A DNA stretch of 64,000 nt from Haloarcula marismortui ATCC 43049 (lineage in GTDB: Archaea > Halobacteriota > Halobacteria > Halobacteriales > Haloarculaceae): the NCBI RefSeq assembly GCF_000011085.1, contig NC_006395.1:346555-410554 (forward strand), in the 5' to 3' direction. This document shows, piece by piece, positions 25,733 to 33,792 of the stretch. Numbering within the stretch: the first letter of the stretch is position 1; each line of letters starts with the position of its first letter. A model generated the notes under the pieces. The model did not search any database. It saw nothing but the letters and a program-made list of their open reading frames with translations, and was not told the DNA's origin. Both the position numbers and the translations under genes were made by a program.

Positions 25733-27109
25733 ATGACCGGTAACGAGGAACATCCTAACTATCCCAGTGTCGACCAGTCAGACCGGACAGTACCACGGAA
25801 CCTCCGCCAGACTGGTGACCCCAACATCGAGATGTTGGTGTCGACGCGCGTTCGAAAGTCCCCGTTCTTCCACAAGTCCTTCAACGAGGAGGGCGCCTGG
25901 CGGGCTACCGTCTACAACCGCCTCTATCACCCGCGCGGTCTCATCGAGCCCGAGGACGGAGGCGTGATGAAGGAGTACGACGCACTGACCAACACCGTCA
26001 CCCTCTGGGACGTCGCCGTCGAGCGCCAGATTCGTGTCAAAGGGCCCGACGCTGAGGCGCTGACGAACTACGTGGTCACTCGCGACGTGACGGGCATGGA
26101 CGCGATGGACGGGAAGTACGTCATCCTCTGTAACGAGGACGGCGGCGTCCTGAACGACCCAGTGTTGCTCCGGCCCAAGGAAGACGAGTTCTGGTTCTCT
26201 ATCTCGGACTCGACACTGATGCAGTGGCTTCAGGGCGTCAACGTCGACAACGACTTTGATGTCGAAATCGACGAGATTGATGTCGCGCCGATGCAGATTC
26301 AGGGCCCAAGGGCGCTCGACGTGATGGTCGATGTCGTCGGCGACAAGGTCAAAGACGTGCCCTACTACGGTCTGATGGAGGCCGAGATCGACGGTTGCGA
26401 CGTACTGATCAGCCAGACTGGGTTCTCTGGCGAGAAGGGCTTCGAAGTCTACGTCAAAGACGCGATGGAAAACGCCGAGCGCGTCTGGGACCCTGTTATG
26501 GAGTCTGTCAAGGACCACGGCGGTCGTCAGATCGCACCCGGTCACCACCGCCGGATTGCCGCCGGCATCATGTCCTGGGGTCAGGACCTCGACCATGAGA
26601 CGTCACCGTTCCAGGTCAATCTCGGCTACCACGTCCCTGACGACAAAGAAGCCGACTACATCGGCAAAGAGGTTCTCGAAGAACAAAAAGAACAGATCGA
26701 GAACGGCAACTACCCGTTCGAGCACAAGCTCATCGGACTGAAGATCGCCGGCGAGCCAATCCGTGACTACGCCCCCGACTTCTGGCTCATCTCCGACCCG
26801 GACACGGGCGAGGAATGCGGCTACCTCACCTCTCCGTGGTGGAACCCGGACCTAGAGACCAACATCGGCATGGGCTTTGTCCCGGCTGAGAAGATTCAGG
26901 AAGTCACCGACACGCCGCTCAACGACGCGGTCTACGACGAGGAGCTGGACCTAGAGTTCCAGGTCCATCTCCCCGACGAGTACGCCGACGAACCCGGCGA
27001 ACCGGTGTTCGCCACCGCCGCGAAGGTGCCGTTCAAGGAGTCTGTCAACCCGAGCGCTCGCGAGCAGGCGAAGCTCAACGCCAGGAAAGAGGCCGAAAGC
27101 GACGACTAA
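25733..27109 (+). CDS. GcvT-fold folate-dependent demethylase (DmdA-like)
   Basis: Aminomethyltransferase-fold protein of 458 residues. It is closest in pattern to dimethylsulfoniopropionate demethylase DmdA: VYNRLYHPRG near residue 60, LWDVAVERQIRVKGPDAEAL near 90, NDPVLLRPKEDEFWFSISDS near 138, and ISQTGFSGEKGFEVYV near 225. Such enzymes move a methyl from a donor (DMSP, or other methylated compounds in relatives) to tetrahydrofolate. Whether this one acts on DMSP, betaine-like compounds or aromatic methyl ethers is not settled by sequence. The N-terminal 25 residues are extra and polar. The location beside MetF, DHFR and dehydrogenases with GcvT domains supports a role in feeding methyl groups to folate. 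Confidence 0.85.
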   Translation: MTGNEEHPNYPSVDQSDRTVPRNLRQTGDPNIEMLVSTRVRKSPFFHKSFNEEGAWRATVYNRLYHPRGLIEPEDGGVMKEYDALTNTVTLWDVAVERQIRVKGPDAEALTNYVVTRDVTGMDAMDGKYVILCNEDGGVLNDPVLLRPKEDEFWFSISDSTLMQWLQGVNVDNDFDVEIDEIDVAPMQIQGPRALDVMVDVVGDKVKDVPYYGLMEAEIDGCDVLISQTGFSGEKGFEVYVKDAMENAERVWDPVMESVKDHGGRQIAPGHHRRIAAGIMSWGQDLDHETSPFQVNLGYHVPDDKEADYIGKEVLEEQKEQIENGNYPFEHKLIGLKIAGEPIRDYAPDFWLISDPDTGEECGYLTSPWWNPDLETNIGMGFVPAEKIQEVTDTPLNDAVYDEELDLEFQVHLPDEYADEPGEPVFATAAKVPFKESVNPSAREQAKLNARKEAESDD

Positions 27110-27127
27110 CCCCTCACTCCGCCTGTC

Positions 27128-27140
27128 CCTCTTTTTATTC
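27128..27140 (+). terminator. T-rich transcript end after the DmdA-like gene
   Basis: CCCTCTTTTTATTC about 20 bases after the stop codon; T-runs are the usual archaeal termination signal. Confidence 0.4.
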
Positions 27141-27316
27141 GCACACGTTGTTAGGAAACGCATCGTTCCTTTTCGTGAAATCCGGCGGCTCCGAAGTGGA
27201 CTACCCCTCGGTTAGCAGCGGGGGCGGAGCATCACCAGTGCGCCCGACCCAGTGTGAGGCCAATATTCCATCTCAACACAGATTCATAAGAGAATTGCTC
27301 ATACATACCAATACAC

Positions 27317-27472
27317 GTGTCTGAACAGACCAGACGTGACCTTCTGAAACGACTTGGGGTCGGAAGCACAGCCGGTGTCGTGTCGCTGGCTGGCTGCGCC
27401 CAGCAGTCAGACGAAGGCGGCGGTGATGGCGGCAGTGACGGAGAGATGACGGCTACGGAAGCCGGCGACTAA
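27317..27472 (+). CDS. Tiny Tat lipoprotein (51 residues)
   Basis: A GTG-started frame encodes 51 residues: a twin-arginine motif (TRRDLLKRLG, residues 5-14), a hydrophobic core, lipobox LAGCAQ with Cys27, then a Gly/Ser/Asp-rich tail ending in EAGD. It looks like the signal and tether of a haloarchaeal solute-binding lipoprotein with no mature domain. Its TAA overlaps the stop of the convergent MetF gene by four bases (27469-27472). It may be a real micro-lipoprotein or the stump of a lost binding protein. The neat end against MetF makes both possible. Confidence 0.6.
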   Translation: MSEQTRRDLLKRLGVGSTAGVVSLAGCAQQSDEGGGDGGSDGEMTATEAGD

Positions 27473-28329
27473 CTATCCAGACGCTTGTGCCGCCACTTTT
27501 CGGTGTCGGGCGTCTGATTGAATGTGTAGATGTGGACGCCGCGGATGTTGTACTCATCATCCTCGACGTAGGGTGCGAGGCCGTCGATGAGTTCGTCAGG
27601 TTCGTAGGTCCCGCGGGAGCCGACCAGTTGCTTGACGAACCCGAGAATGCCCGTGGTCTTCCTGAGGAATTTTATCGAGTCACCGACGCCGACTTTCTGG
27701 GATATCTGCATCAGTCGCTGGTAGTTCATCACGCCCGGGATACCCACTTCGACCGGGAGTTCGATACCGCGAGCACGGATGTCTTCGACCCACTCTAACA
27801 CGGCGTCCGGGTCGTAACAGAGTTGTGTAACGATGTACGTCGCGTATGGTGCTTTCTGTGCCATCGACTCCGCCAGCGTTTCGTCGTCGATGAAGTCGTG
27901 GCCCTCGGGGTAGCCTGTAATTCCTACTTCCTCAAAGGAGTACTCAGTCTCTTCGAGCGCTTCAAGCATGTCGAGCGCTGACTCGTACTCACCAGCCGGT
28001 TCCTCACGGTCGCCACCGGGGACGAAGATGTCCGTGATACTTGCCTGTTCCAGTCGCTCGGCTATCGATTCGAGTTGTTCTCTGTCTTCCACATAGCGGG
28101 CCGCGATGTGTGGCACAACATCGTACCCCATTTCGGCGGCTTCCGCCGTCTTCTCGACTGTCTTCTCGATGCCGAGCTGTGGCGAAGTCGTGATTGCGAT
28201 AGTCGCGTTGTCGGGGAGGTGGGAAATCTCCTCGTCGAAGCTCTCGAACGGCATCAGTTCGAATCGGGCGCTCGTCAGCAGCGTCCGGACACCCTGACTG
28301 TCTGAGACCGTGCGTGTTCCGAGGGCCAT
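27469..28329 (-). CDS. metF: Methylenetetrahydrofolate reductase family protein
   Basis: MetF-family protein of 286 residues, forming the TIM barrel expected for 5,10-methylene-THF reductase. Recognised parts are IAITTSPQLGIEKTVEK near residue 45, DVVPHIAARYVEDREQL (the VxHxxxR element) near 70, DIFVPGGDRE near 99, GITGYPEGHDF near 136 and QLCYDPDAVL near 168. It would interconvert methylene-THF and methyl-THF, connecting demethylation products to folate C1 pools. The promoter carries a 15-base box shared with the upstream gene at 29607. Some family members use other electron donors or act in the methyl-to-methylene direction; direction here is inferred. Confidence 0.88.
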   Translation of the reverse strand: MALGTRTVSDSQGVRTLLTSARFELMPFESFDEEISHLPDNATIAITTSPQLGIEKTVEKTAEAAEMGYDVVPHIAARYVEDREQLESIAERLEQASITDIFVPGGDREEPAGEYESALDMLEALEETEYSFEEVGITGYPEGHDFIDDETLAESMAQKAPYATYIVTQLCYDPDAVLEWVEDIRARGIELPVEVGIPGVMNYQRLMQISQKVGVGDSIKFLRKTTGILGFVKQLVGSRGTYEPDELIDGLAPYVEDDEYNIRGVHIYTFNQTPDTEKWRHKRLDS

Positions 28330-28379
28330 GAGTTGGCAGAGCTAGGGCGTACCCGTACTTTTCTCTGTGGGTGGGGCAT

Positions 28380-28394
28380 CGAACCCATTTATAA
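28380..28394 (-). promoter_or_regulatory. Shared promoter box before metF
   Basis: On the minus strand TTATAAATGGGTTCG, beginning 65 nt before the metF ATG. The identical 15 bases, at exactly the same distance, precede the gene starting at 29607. The 5' end is a TATA box; the GGGTTCG part is additional. Confidence 0.65.
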
Positions 28395-28407
28395 GAAGTT
28401 CTTTGTA

Positions 28408-29607
28408 TCACGCGCTATGAGGGGCACACTGCCGGATTCGACTGGCAACAGTCCCATAGGAGACAGCATGGTCCGGTTCGTCTGCGAGCCGGCAGAGGAC
28501 GAGATCTAGAAGATTAAGCTGTTCCAGCAGGTCCCGGGTCTGGCCACGGTCGAGACTCAGGCATCGCTGCACCTCGTACACTGTGTCCGAATCGACGACT
28601 GCATCCGCAACGTCTTGCAGTTTAACATCAGTCGGGAGTCCAATCCCGTCAGTGACCAGTTGCTCGTCAGGCAGTTCTCCGACCGATTCTCCGGCGGGAC
28701 CGGACGACTCGGCTGAGACAGGCTCCGTCATACTGATCTGCTCGTCCTCATCCATAGCCCCAGACTGGGCCGCGTCCTCATCCGAGGTCTCTGATTCAAC
28801 CGACGGGTCTTCCTCGTCATCACTAGACGTATTGTACGTGTTCGGGACGTGGATATCCGCTTCTATCATGTATCGGCGGACCGTCTCAGAGGAGACGTCC
28901 ATCTGTATCTGCTCAGCGATGGCTCTGAAGTTGTCGCACTCGTCGTACAGTGCTTGCAGGTAGCCGGTGTCCTCGTACGGTGGCACGGAGTCGTCTCGGA
29001 CGGCGGCGAATGGGTCGGATTCGGAGTCGGTCTCGCTATCAGAATGCGTATCCACTGTAGACGCGCCGTCTGATTGTAGGCCCTCCTGTGAACCGTCGTC
29101 TCCGTCACTGACAGACTCCGAATCCGAGACAGCCGACCCGTCGATCGAGGCATCGTCACCCTCGCTGGTATCGGCCGAATGTGCTGCGGTGGCGGTTGCT
29201 GCATCGGCGGCGTCAGCCTGTTTCGGTCTACAGTCGACGCTGGCTGCCTCGCCCGCCGCCGTCGCGTCGATTGTCAACTGTACCGTCAGGAGCAAGCCGT
29301 CGTCGGTGACTGTCGCCGAGGCATTGGCTATCGACAATGAAGCACCGGCAGTCGACGGGAGTTCAGTAGCCGACGGTGAGAACGTGACTTCGAGGTCACC
29401 GCTCTCGGTCAGCCCCGCCGTCTCCGGCGTGAGGCCCGCATCAGCGCCGCCGCCGGAACGTAGCGAGACCGGCATCGCTACCGTCACATCGAGGACTGCA
29501 TCACCGGTGCCGGCCGGTGATGCTTCGACGGTCTCGATTGACCGGCCGCGGGATTCGTACGCATCGATGACCTCCGCGAGCGCAGTGAAAGCGGCGTGAA
29601 GTCCCAT
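28408..29607 (-). CDS. Hypothetical acidic protein with HTH-like segment
   Basis: A 399-residue protein of unknown function. Residues 1-125 form a strand-rich N-terminal domain. Residues about 130-200 are a low-complexity Ser/Asp/Ala-rich linker. Residues about 210-255 contain an HTH-like pattern (FRAIAEQIQMDVSSETVRRY followed by DIHVPNTYN), as in proteins that bind DNA. A second acidic linker (260-310) precedes a helical C-terminus (about 325-399). It shares an identical promoter box with metF, so a role in C1 or osmolyte regulation is a fair guess. No closer family is recognised. Confidence 0.6.
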   Translation of the reverse strand: MGLHAAFTALAEVIDAYESRGRSIETVEASPAGTGDAVLDVTVAMPVSLRSGGGADAGLTPETAGLTESGDLEVTFSPSATELPSTAGASLSIANASATVTDDGLLLTVQLTIDATAAGEAASVDCRPKQADAADAATATAAHSADTSEGDDASIDGSAVSDSESVSDGDDGSQEGLQSDGASTVDTHSDSETDSESDPFAAVRDDSVPPYEDTGYLQALYDECDNFRAIAEQIQMDVSSETVRRYMIEADIHVPNTYNTSSDDEEDPSVESETSDEDAAQSGAMDEDEQISMTEPVSAESSGPAGESVGELPDEQLVTDGIGLPTDVKLQDVADAVVDSDTVYEVQRCLSLDRGQTRDLLEQLNLLDLVLCRLADEPDHAVSYGTVASRIRQCAPHSA

Positions 29608-29657
29608 GTCATTGAGAGACTATGACACGTTATGGTGTAGAGATAGGTGTGGAATAC

Positions 29658-29672
29658 CGAACCCATTTATAA
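29658..29672 (-). promoter_or_regulatory. Shared promoter box before the HTH-like gene
   Basis: Identical to the box at 28380-28394, also starting 65 nt before its start codon (29607). This indicates co-regulation of the two adjacent minus-strand genes. Confidence 0.65.
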
Positions 29673-29747
29673 ACATCCACAATACTGCGGCCAGCAACGC
29701 ACGGCTAAAGCATTATGCCCGTCAACAATTCCTCGGACTCGTGTTGG

Positions 29748-30704
29748 TTATCGCGGTATTGCGATGCCTGCAAGGCGCTCCCCTTTCACGACAACAGACT
29801 CCCTGGCAAGCGAGAATATCACTCCTCTTTCTGTCGCTGTGACGACCTCTTGTTTCTCGAACGAGGCGGGCTCGTAGACAGTCCCTAATCGCTCCCCGGC
29901 GTCGACGGTGTCGCCGACGGCGATGTCCGGTCGACACTCAAACAAGCCCGATTCCGATGCGGTGACTGGCTCCGCATCGTTTCGGAGTACCGTCTGCGCA
30001 GCCTGTGGTTCCGGCTCCGATGGAAGGACTGCCCGGGCGCGCAGAAGATTCTGTATCCCGTCGACACCAGCCGCAACCGCGTCCTGTGCTATCCGACGAC
30101 TGTTCGACAGTTCTGCAGTGATAACCGGAATCCCGGCTTCCGCAGTCGCAGCACGGAACGTCCCGCTGGACCCGTCGCCGCCGTTGTCTTCGGGCCTGTC
30201 GGTGAGTCTGTAAGAAGTACCGAACGCTTCAGCGAGGCGCTCAGCGGCCGGGTCGCCTGCCCGGCATCTGACGTGTTCCAGCATATCTGCTGTGCCGGTG
30301 TGGAGGTCGACCGCCGCGTCGGCGTCTTGGACAAGTTCCCACAGTCGAGCGGCAAACTGTTTCTGGAGGCTCCCACACTCGTCGCCCGGCCACACGCGGT
30401 TCAGATTCGGGTTCATCACGTCGTACTCGCCGGGAGTCATGTATGACCGGTGGTCGAATGCGAGCTGGTTCACTACCGGGACGACAAGCACCGTCCCAGC
30501 GATGGCTGCGTCAGTCAGGCGGTCGTGCAGTCGACGTAACGCGGCTGGGCCGTTGAGTTCGATGCCGTGTTGCGCCGCCTGGATGTACACCGTCGGTCCG
30601 GGGCCGCCGACGTATCGGTGGACAGTCACAGACACGTCCCGACCCGACGGCAACCGCCCGAGCCGTCGGTCAGTCGTCGTGTGCGTGACGGCCGTGTAAT
30701 CCAT
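29748..30704 (-). CDS. Succinylglutamate desuccinylase/aspartoacylase family hydrolase
   Basis: Zinc-dependent carboxypeptidase-like hydrolase of 318 residues (M14 fold, AstE/AspA family). Ligands are seen as H46 and E49 in QAAQHGIELNGP and H135 in DLHTG; the substrate loop MNPNLNRVWPG is between them. The C-terminal part has the usual beta-barrel domain. The frame is open to 30905, but ATG 30704 is chosen because a TTTTTTATTT box lies about 25 nt before it. Family members cleave N-acyl amino acids; related DoeB deacetylates N-acetyl-diaminobutyrate in ectoine breakdown. The place next to osmolyte genes makes an acylated osmolyte a possible substrate. Confidence 0.88.
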   Translation of the reverse strand: MDYTAVTHTTTDRRLGRLPSGRDVSVTVHRYVGGPGPTVYIQAAQHGIELNGPAALRRLHDRLTDAAIAGTVLVVPVVNQLAFDHRSYMTPGEYDVMNPNLNRVWPGDECGSLQKQFAARLWELVQDADAAVDLHTGTADMLEHVRCRAGDPAAERLAEAFGTSYRLTDRPEDNGGDGSSGTFRAATAEAGIPVITAELSNSRRIAQDAVAAGVDGIQNLLRARAVLPSEPEPQAAQTVLRNDAEPVTASESGLFECRPDIAVGDTVDAGERLGTVYEPASFEKQEVVTATERGVIFSLARESVVVKGERLAGIAIPR

Positions 30705-31073
30705 ATCAATGTCTAGCGTCGCGCAAATAAAAAACGCTGGGAGCAGAAGCACCGCTGTGCCGCATGGAGCGGTGCTGTGATACTCTTTCGAAACAGAGGC
30801 ACTGCCCGATACAGGGCCATCGATGGTGTGAACGCATCGTGTGGAAGTCATTAGAGCTGACTGGTAACATACAACTTGATGATACAATAGGGCAGTTGAG
30901 AGCAATTAGACGGCTTCGAACAGAATTGACAACCACCATAGGGGACCCAAATTTATTAACAATGGTACTCCTGTTATTCTGAAACACTACGTGATGATTC
31001 AATGTCAATTTGCAAAAGCGGCGGGTCAGGCGGTAACTATATTGCCACGCCATAGCACGTTTTACCCAGAGTT
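30705..31073. other. Divergent promoter region, no gene
   Basis: About 370 bases between the hydrolase and the first FAD/GcvT dehydrogenase. AT-rich around 30940-30980 and 31036-31044. Short frames here are not convincing. Confidence 0.45.
30725..30734 (-). promoter_or_regulatory. TATA-like box of the AstE/AspA-type gene
   Basis: TTTTTTATTT on the minus strand, about 21-30 nt before ATG 30704; supports that start and a leaderless message. Confidence 0.5.
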
Positions 31074-33647
31074 ATGGAGCCTACCGATAGCCTGCCGACT
31101 CAGGCCGATACCGTCATTGTCGGTGCTGGAATCGTCGGCTGCAACATCGCCTACCAGCTGACAGAGCTCGGCCGCGAGGACGTTGTCGTAGTCGATCAGG
31201 GGCCGATGCCGACCACGGGTGGATCGTCGACGCACGCCCCCGGAATCATGTTTCAGACCGCGGAACCGAAGGTTCTCAGCCAGTTTGCGGACTACAGCCG
31301 TCGGCTGTACTCGGACCTCGAAGGGGCCGACGGGCACCAAGCCTACAACGAAACAGGTGGCATCGAAGTCGCACGCAGCGAGGAGCGTATGGACTTCCTC
31401 CAGCGCCGCGTCGAATACGCCAAGGCCTGGGGCATCGAGGACCCGCAGTTACTCTCACCCGAAGAGGTCACCGAGCACCTCCCGCTGGTCGACGCCGACC
31501 AGATCAAGGGCGGCTACTACTCCCCAACAGACGGGCAGGTCTCCGGCGTCGTCGCCTGCGACGCGCTTGCCAGAGAAGCGATGGAGAGGGGCGCGAAGTT
31601 CGTTCCACACACGCGCACCGAGGATGTCGAGACCGAGAACGGTTCGGTACAAGCTGTCATCACGGAGAACGGCAGTATCGAGTGCAACGAGGTGGTGGTG
31701 GCGACCAATATCTGGGCCCGCCAGCTCGGCGAGAAACTTGATGTGCACCTGCCGGTAACGCCGGTCGAACACCAGTACACGATGACGGAGTCCCTCGATG
31801 AACTGGCCGATAGCGCGGTCGATATCACCGACCACCCGCTGTTCGAGAACTACGAGAACGTCTCCGGCGAGAAAGCAAAGCGGCTTCTTGTCGGTCCGGA
31901 TCGGCCGATTCTCCGTGACCAAGACAACGCGATGTACTACCGGAACCACGGGGATTCCTACGGTATCGGCTCGTACAATCACGACCCCATCGTGCCCGAC
32001 CCGCAGGACCTCGGTGGGAACGACCCTGACGGCGAGCAGGGGTCGGTCCACGAGTTCACGGACTATCACATGAACAACGCGACCCATCCGGACCGGCCGG
32101 ACAAGGCGCCTCGTCAGGCCAGCGACGAACTGCTCCCCGCGACGGCCGGCAAGGAGCTCGAACACAAGTACAACGGGATGTTCGCGGAGTCCCCGAACGG
32201 ACTCCCCGTGATGGGTCCCGTACAGGAGTACGACGGCCTCTGGACGGCGGCGGCTATCTGGGTCACGCACGCCGGGGGTGCCGGCAAGGCGCTTGCCGAG
32301 TGGATGGAACACGGCGTCCCGCGGCTCCTCTCCGGCCCAATCGACCTCGCCCATTGTGACGTGAACCGCTTTGACGAGCACGAGGGGAGCTGGGACTTCG
32401 CCCGGGATATCGGCGGCGAGGAGTACCGCATCGTCTACAACATCATGCACCCCAAGTGGGTCTGGACCGAGACACAGCGGGACATCCGCCGAACCCCGAT
32501 GTACCACACCCACAAGAAGTACGACGCTGAACTGTGGGCCGAGGCCGGCTGGGAGGAACCACACTGGTTCGATTCCAATGCCGACCTGCTTGCGGAGTAC
32601 GGCGACCGGATTCCCGACCGCGAAGGCTGGGAAGCGAAGTACTGGTCACCAATCGAAGGTGCTGAGGCGCTGAACGTTCGCAACAACGTCGGTCTCCACG
32701 ACATGACCTCTTTCAACAAGATGGAGGTCATCGGGAGCGACGCCGGGGAGTTCGTCCAGTACCTCTGTACGAACGACATGGACATCGACGTGGGCGACGT
32801 GAAATACACGCTGATGTGCAACGAAGGCGGTGGGGTCCGGGCGGACATCACGGTCACGCGAACCGACGAAGACCGCTACCTCCTGCTGACCACCGGTCGT
32901 GAAGTCGGGAACAACCACGTTGCGTGGGTGCGCGAGCAGTCCCCCGACGACGTGGTCGTCAACGACGTGACCTCCAGTCTCGCGGCGATGGTCTGTACTG
33001 GGCCGAACGCTCGGAAAGTCCTCTCGAAGGTCACCGACGTTGACCTCTCCGACGACGCCTTCCCGTTCTTCACGAGCCAGCAGTTCTTCGTGAAGAACAT
33101 CCCTGTGACCGCACTCCGCGTCTCGTACGCGGGTGAACTCGGGTGGGAGTTCTACACGCCCTCGGAGTACGGCGAACGCCTCTGGGAGCACATCATGGAG
33201 GCCGGCGAGGAGTACGGCATTCGCCCGTACGGCAACGGCGCGCTGAATTCGCTGCGAATCGAGAAAGGGTTCCGACTCTGGGGGAAGGACCTCCATACGG
33301 AGCACAATCCCTACGAGGCCGGCCTCGGCTGGGCCGTCGACCTCGAAACCGACTTCATCGGCAAGGAGGCGGTCGCGGCGGCCGCCGACGGCGACAACAT
33401 CGACCACAAGGTAGCCTGTCTGACCCTCGATGACGAGGACGCTGTTGTCCTCGACAACAAACCGGTCCTCGACGGCGACGAGACCATCGGCTATCTCCAC
33501 AGCGCCGAGTACGGCTACACCGAAGGCGCCTGCGTGGCCTACACGTATCTGCCACCCGAGTACGCCGAACCCGGGACCAGCGTCGAAATCCTCTACGAGG
33601 GCGAGCGGTACGATGCAACCGTCCGCGAGGAACCGCTGGTCTCCTGA
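31074..33647 (+). CDS. FAD-dependent dimethylglycine/sarcosine dehydrogenase-like protein (copy 1)
   Basis: Large flavoprotein of 857 residues with an N-terminal FAD-binding DAO domain (VIVGAGIVGCNIAYQL, residues 14-29), a middle domain (about 380-430) and a C-terminal GcvT folate domain (about 440-857; FNKMEVIGSDAGEFVQYLCT, YAGELGWEFYTPSEYGERLW). H54 in GGSSTHAPGI aligns with the His that covalently holds FAD in dimethylglycine and sarcosine dehydrogenases. Such enzymes remove an N-methyl and load it on tetrahydrofolate as methylene-THF. A closely similar copy follows 4 kb downstream. Together they could do the last two demethylations from dimethylglycine to glycine. Which copy does which is open. 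Confidence 0.9.
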   Translation: MEPTDSLPTQADTVIVGAGIVGCNIAYQLTELGREDVVVVDQGPMPTTGGSSTHAPGIMFQTAEPKVLSQFADYSRRLYSDLEGADGHQAYNETGGIEVARSEERMDFLQRRVEYAKAWGIEDPQLLSPEEVTEHLPLVDADQIKGGYYSPTDGQVSGVVACDALAREAMERGAKFVPHTRTEDVETENGSVQAVITENGSIECNEVVVATNIWARQLGEKLDVHLPVTPVEHQYTMTESLDELADSAVDITDHPLFENYENVSGEKAKRLLVGPDRPILRDQDNAMYYRNHGDSYGIGSYNHDPIVPDPQDLGGNDPDGEQGSVHEFTDYHMNNATHPDRPDKAPRQASDELLPATAGKELEHKYNGMFAESPNGLPVMGPVQEYDGLWTAAAIWVTHAGGAGKALAEWMEHGVPRLLSGPIDLAHCDVNRFDEHEGSWDFARDIGGEEYRIVYNIMHPKWVWTETQRDIRRTPMYHTHKKYDAELWAEAGWEEPHWFDSNADLLAEYGDRIPDREGWEAKYWSPIEGAEALNVRNNVGLHDMTSFNKMEVIGSDAGEFVQYLCTNDMDIDVGDVKYTLMCNEGGGVRADITVTRTDEDRYLLLTTGREVGNNHVAWVREQSPDDVVVNDVTSSLAAMVCTGPNARKVLSKVTDVDLSDDAFPFFTSQQFFVKNIPVTALRVSYAGELGWEFYTPSEYGERLWEHIMEAGEEYGIRPYGNGALNSLRIEKGFRLWGKDLHTEHNPYEAGLGWAVDLETDFIGKEAVAAAADGDNIDHKVACLTLDDEDAVVLDNKPVLDGDETIGYLHSAEYGYTEGACVAYTYLPPEYAEPGTSVEILYEGERYDATVREEPLVS

Positions 33648-33659
33648 GTGGTACCGGTA

Positions 33660-33672
33660 GCTACTTTTTCAA
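33660..33672 (+). terminator. T-rich transcript end
   Basis: CTACTTTTTCAAC about 15 bases after the stop of the first dehydrogenase. It suggests that the Rieske gene has its own transcript. Confidence 0.35.
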
Positions 33673-33792
33673 CAGATGCGGTCTGAGGGCGTCGCGTGTC
33701 CTCGAAAGGAGTCAGAACTTTCCAGGCCCGCTTAAACGGGTGTACTATCTGTGGTCAATGGTGATGTGGTATACGAGGCCAAAACCACACGT

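Noticed and set aside
25778..26596. A 272-residue minus-strand frame
   Set aside because: Antisense to the DmdA-like gene, with His/Val/Asp-rich shadow composition typical of the reverse of haloarchaeal genes.
30764..30982. A 72-residue plus-strand frame upstream of the first dehydrogenase
   Set aside because: No coding bias or family; lies in a divergent promoter region.
31455..32564. A 369-residue minus-strand frame
   Set aside because: Antisense shadow of the first FAD/GcvT dehydrogenase; no motif.
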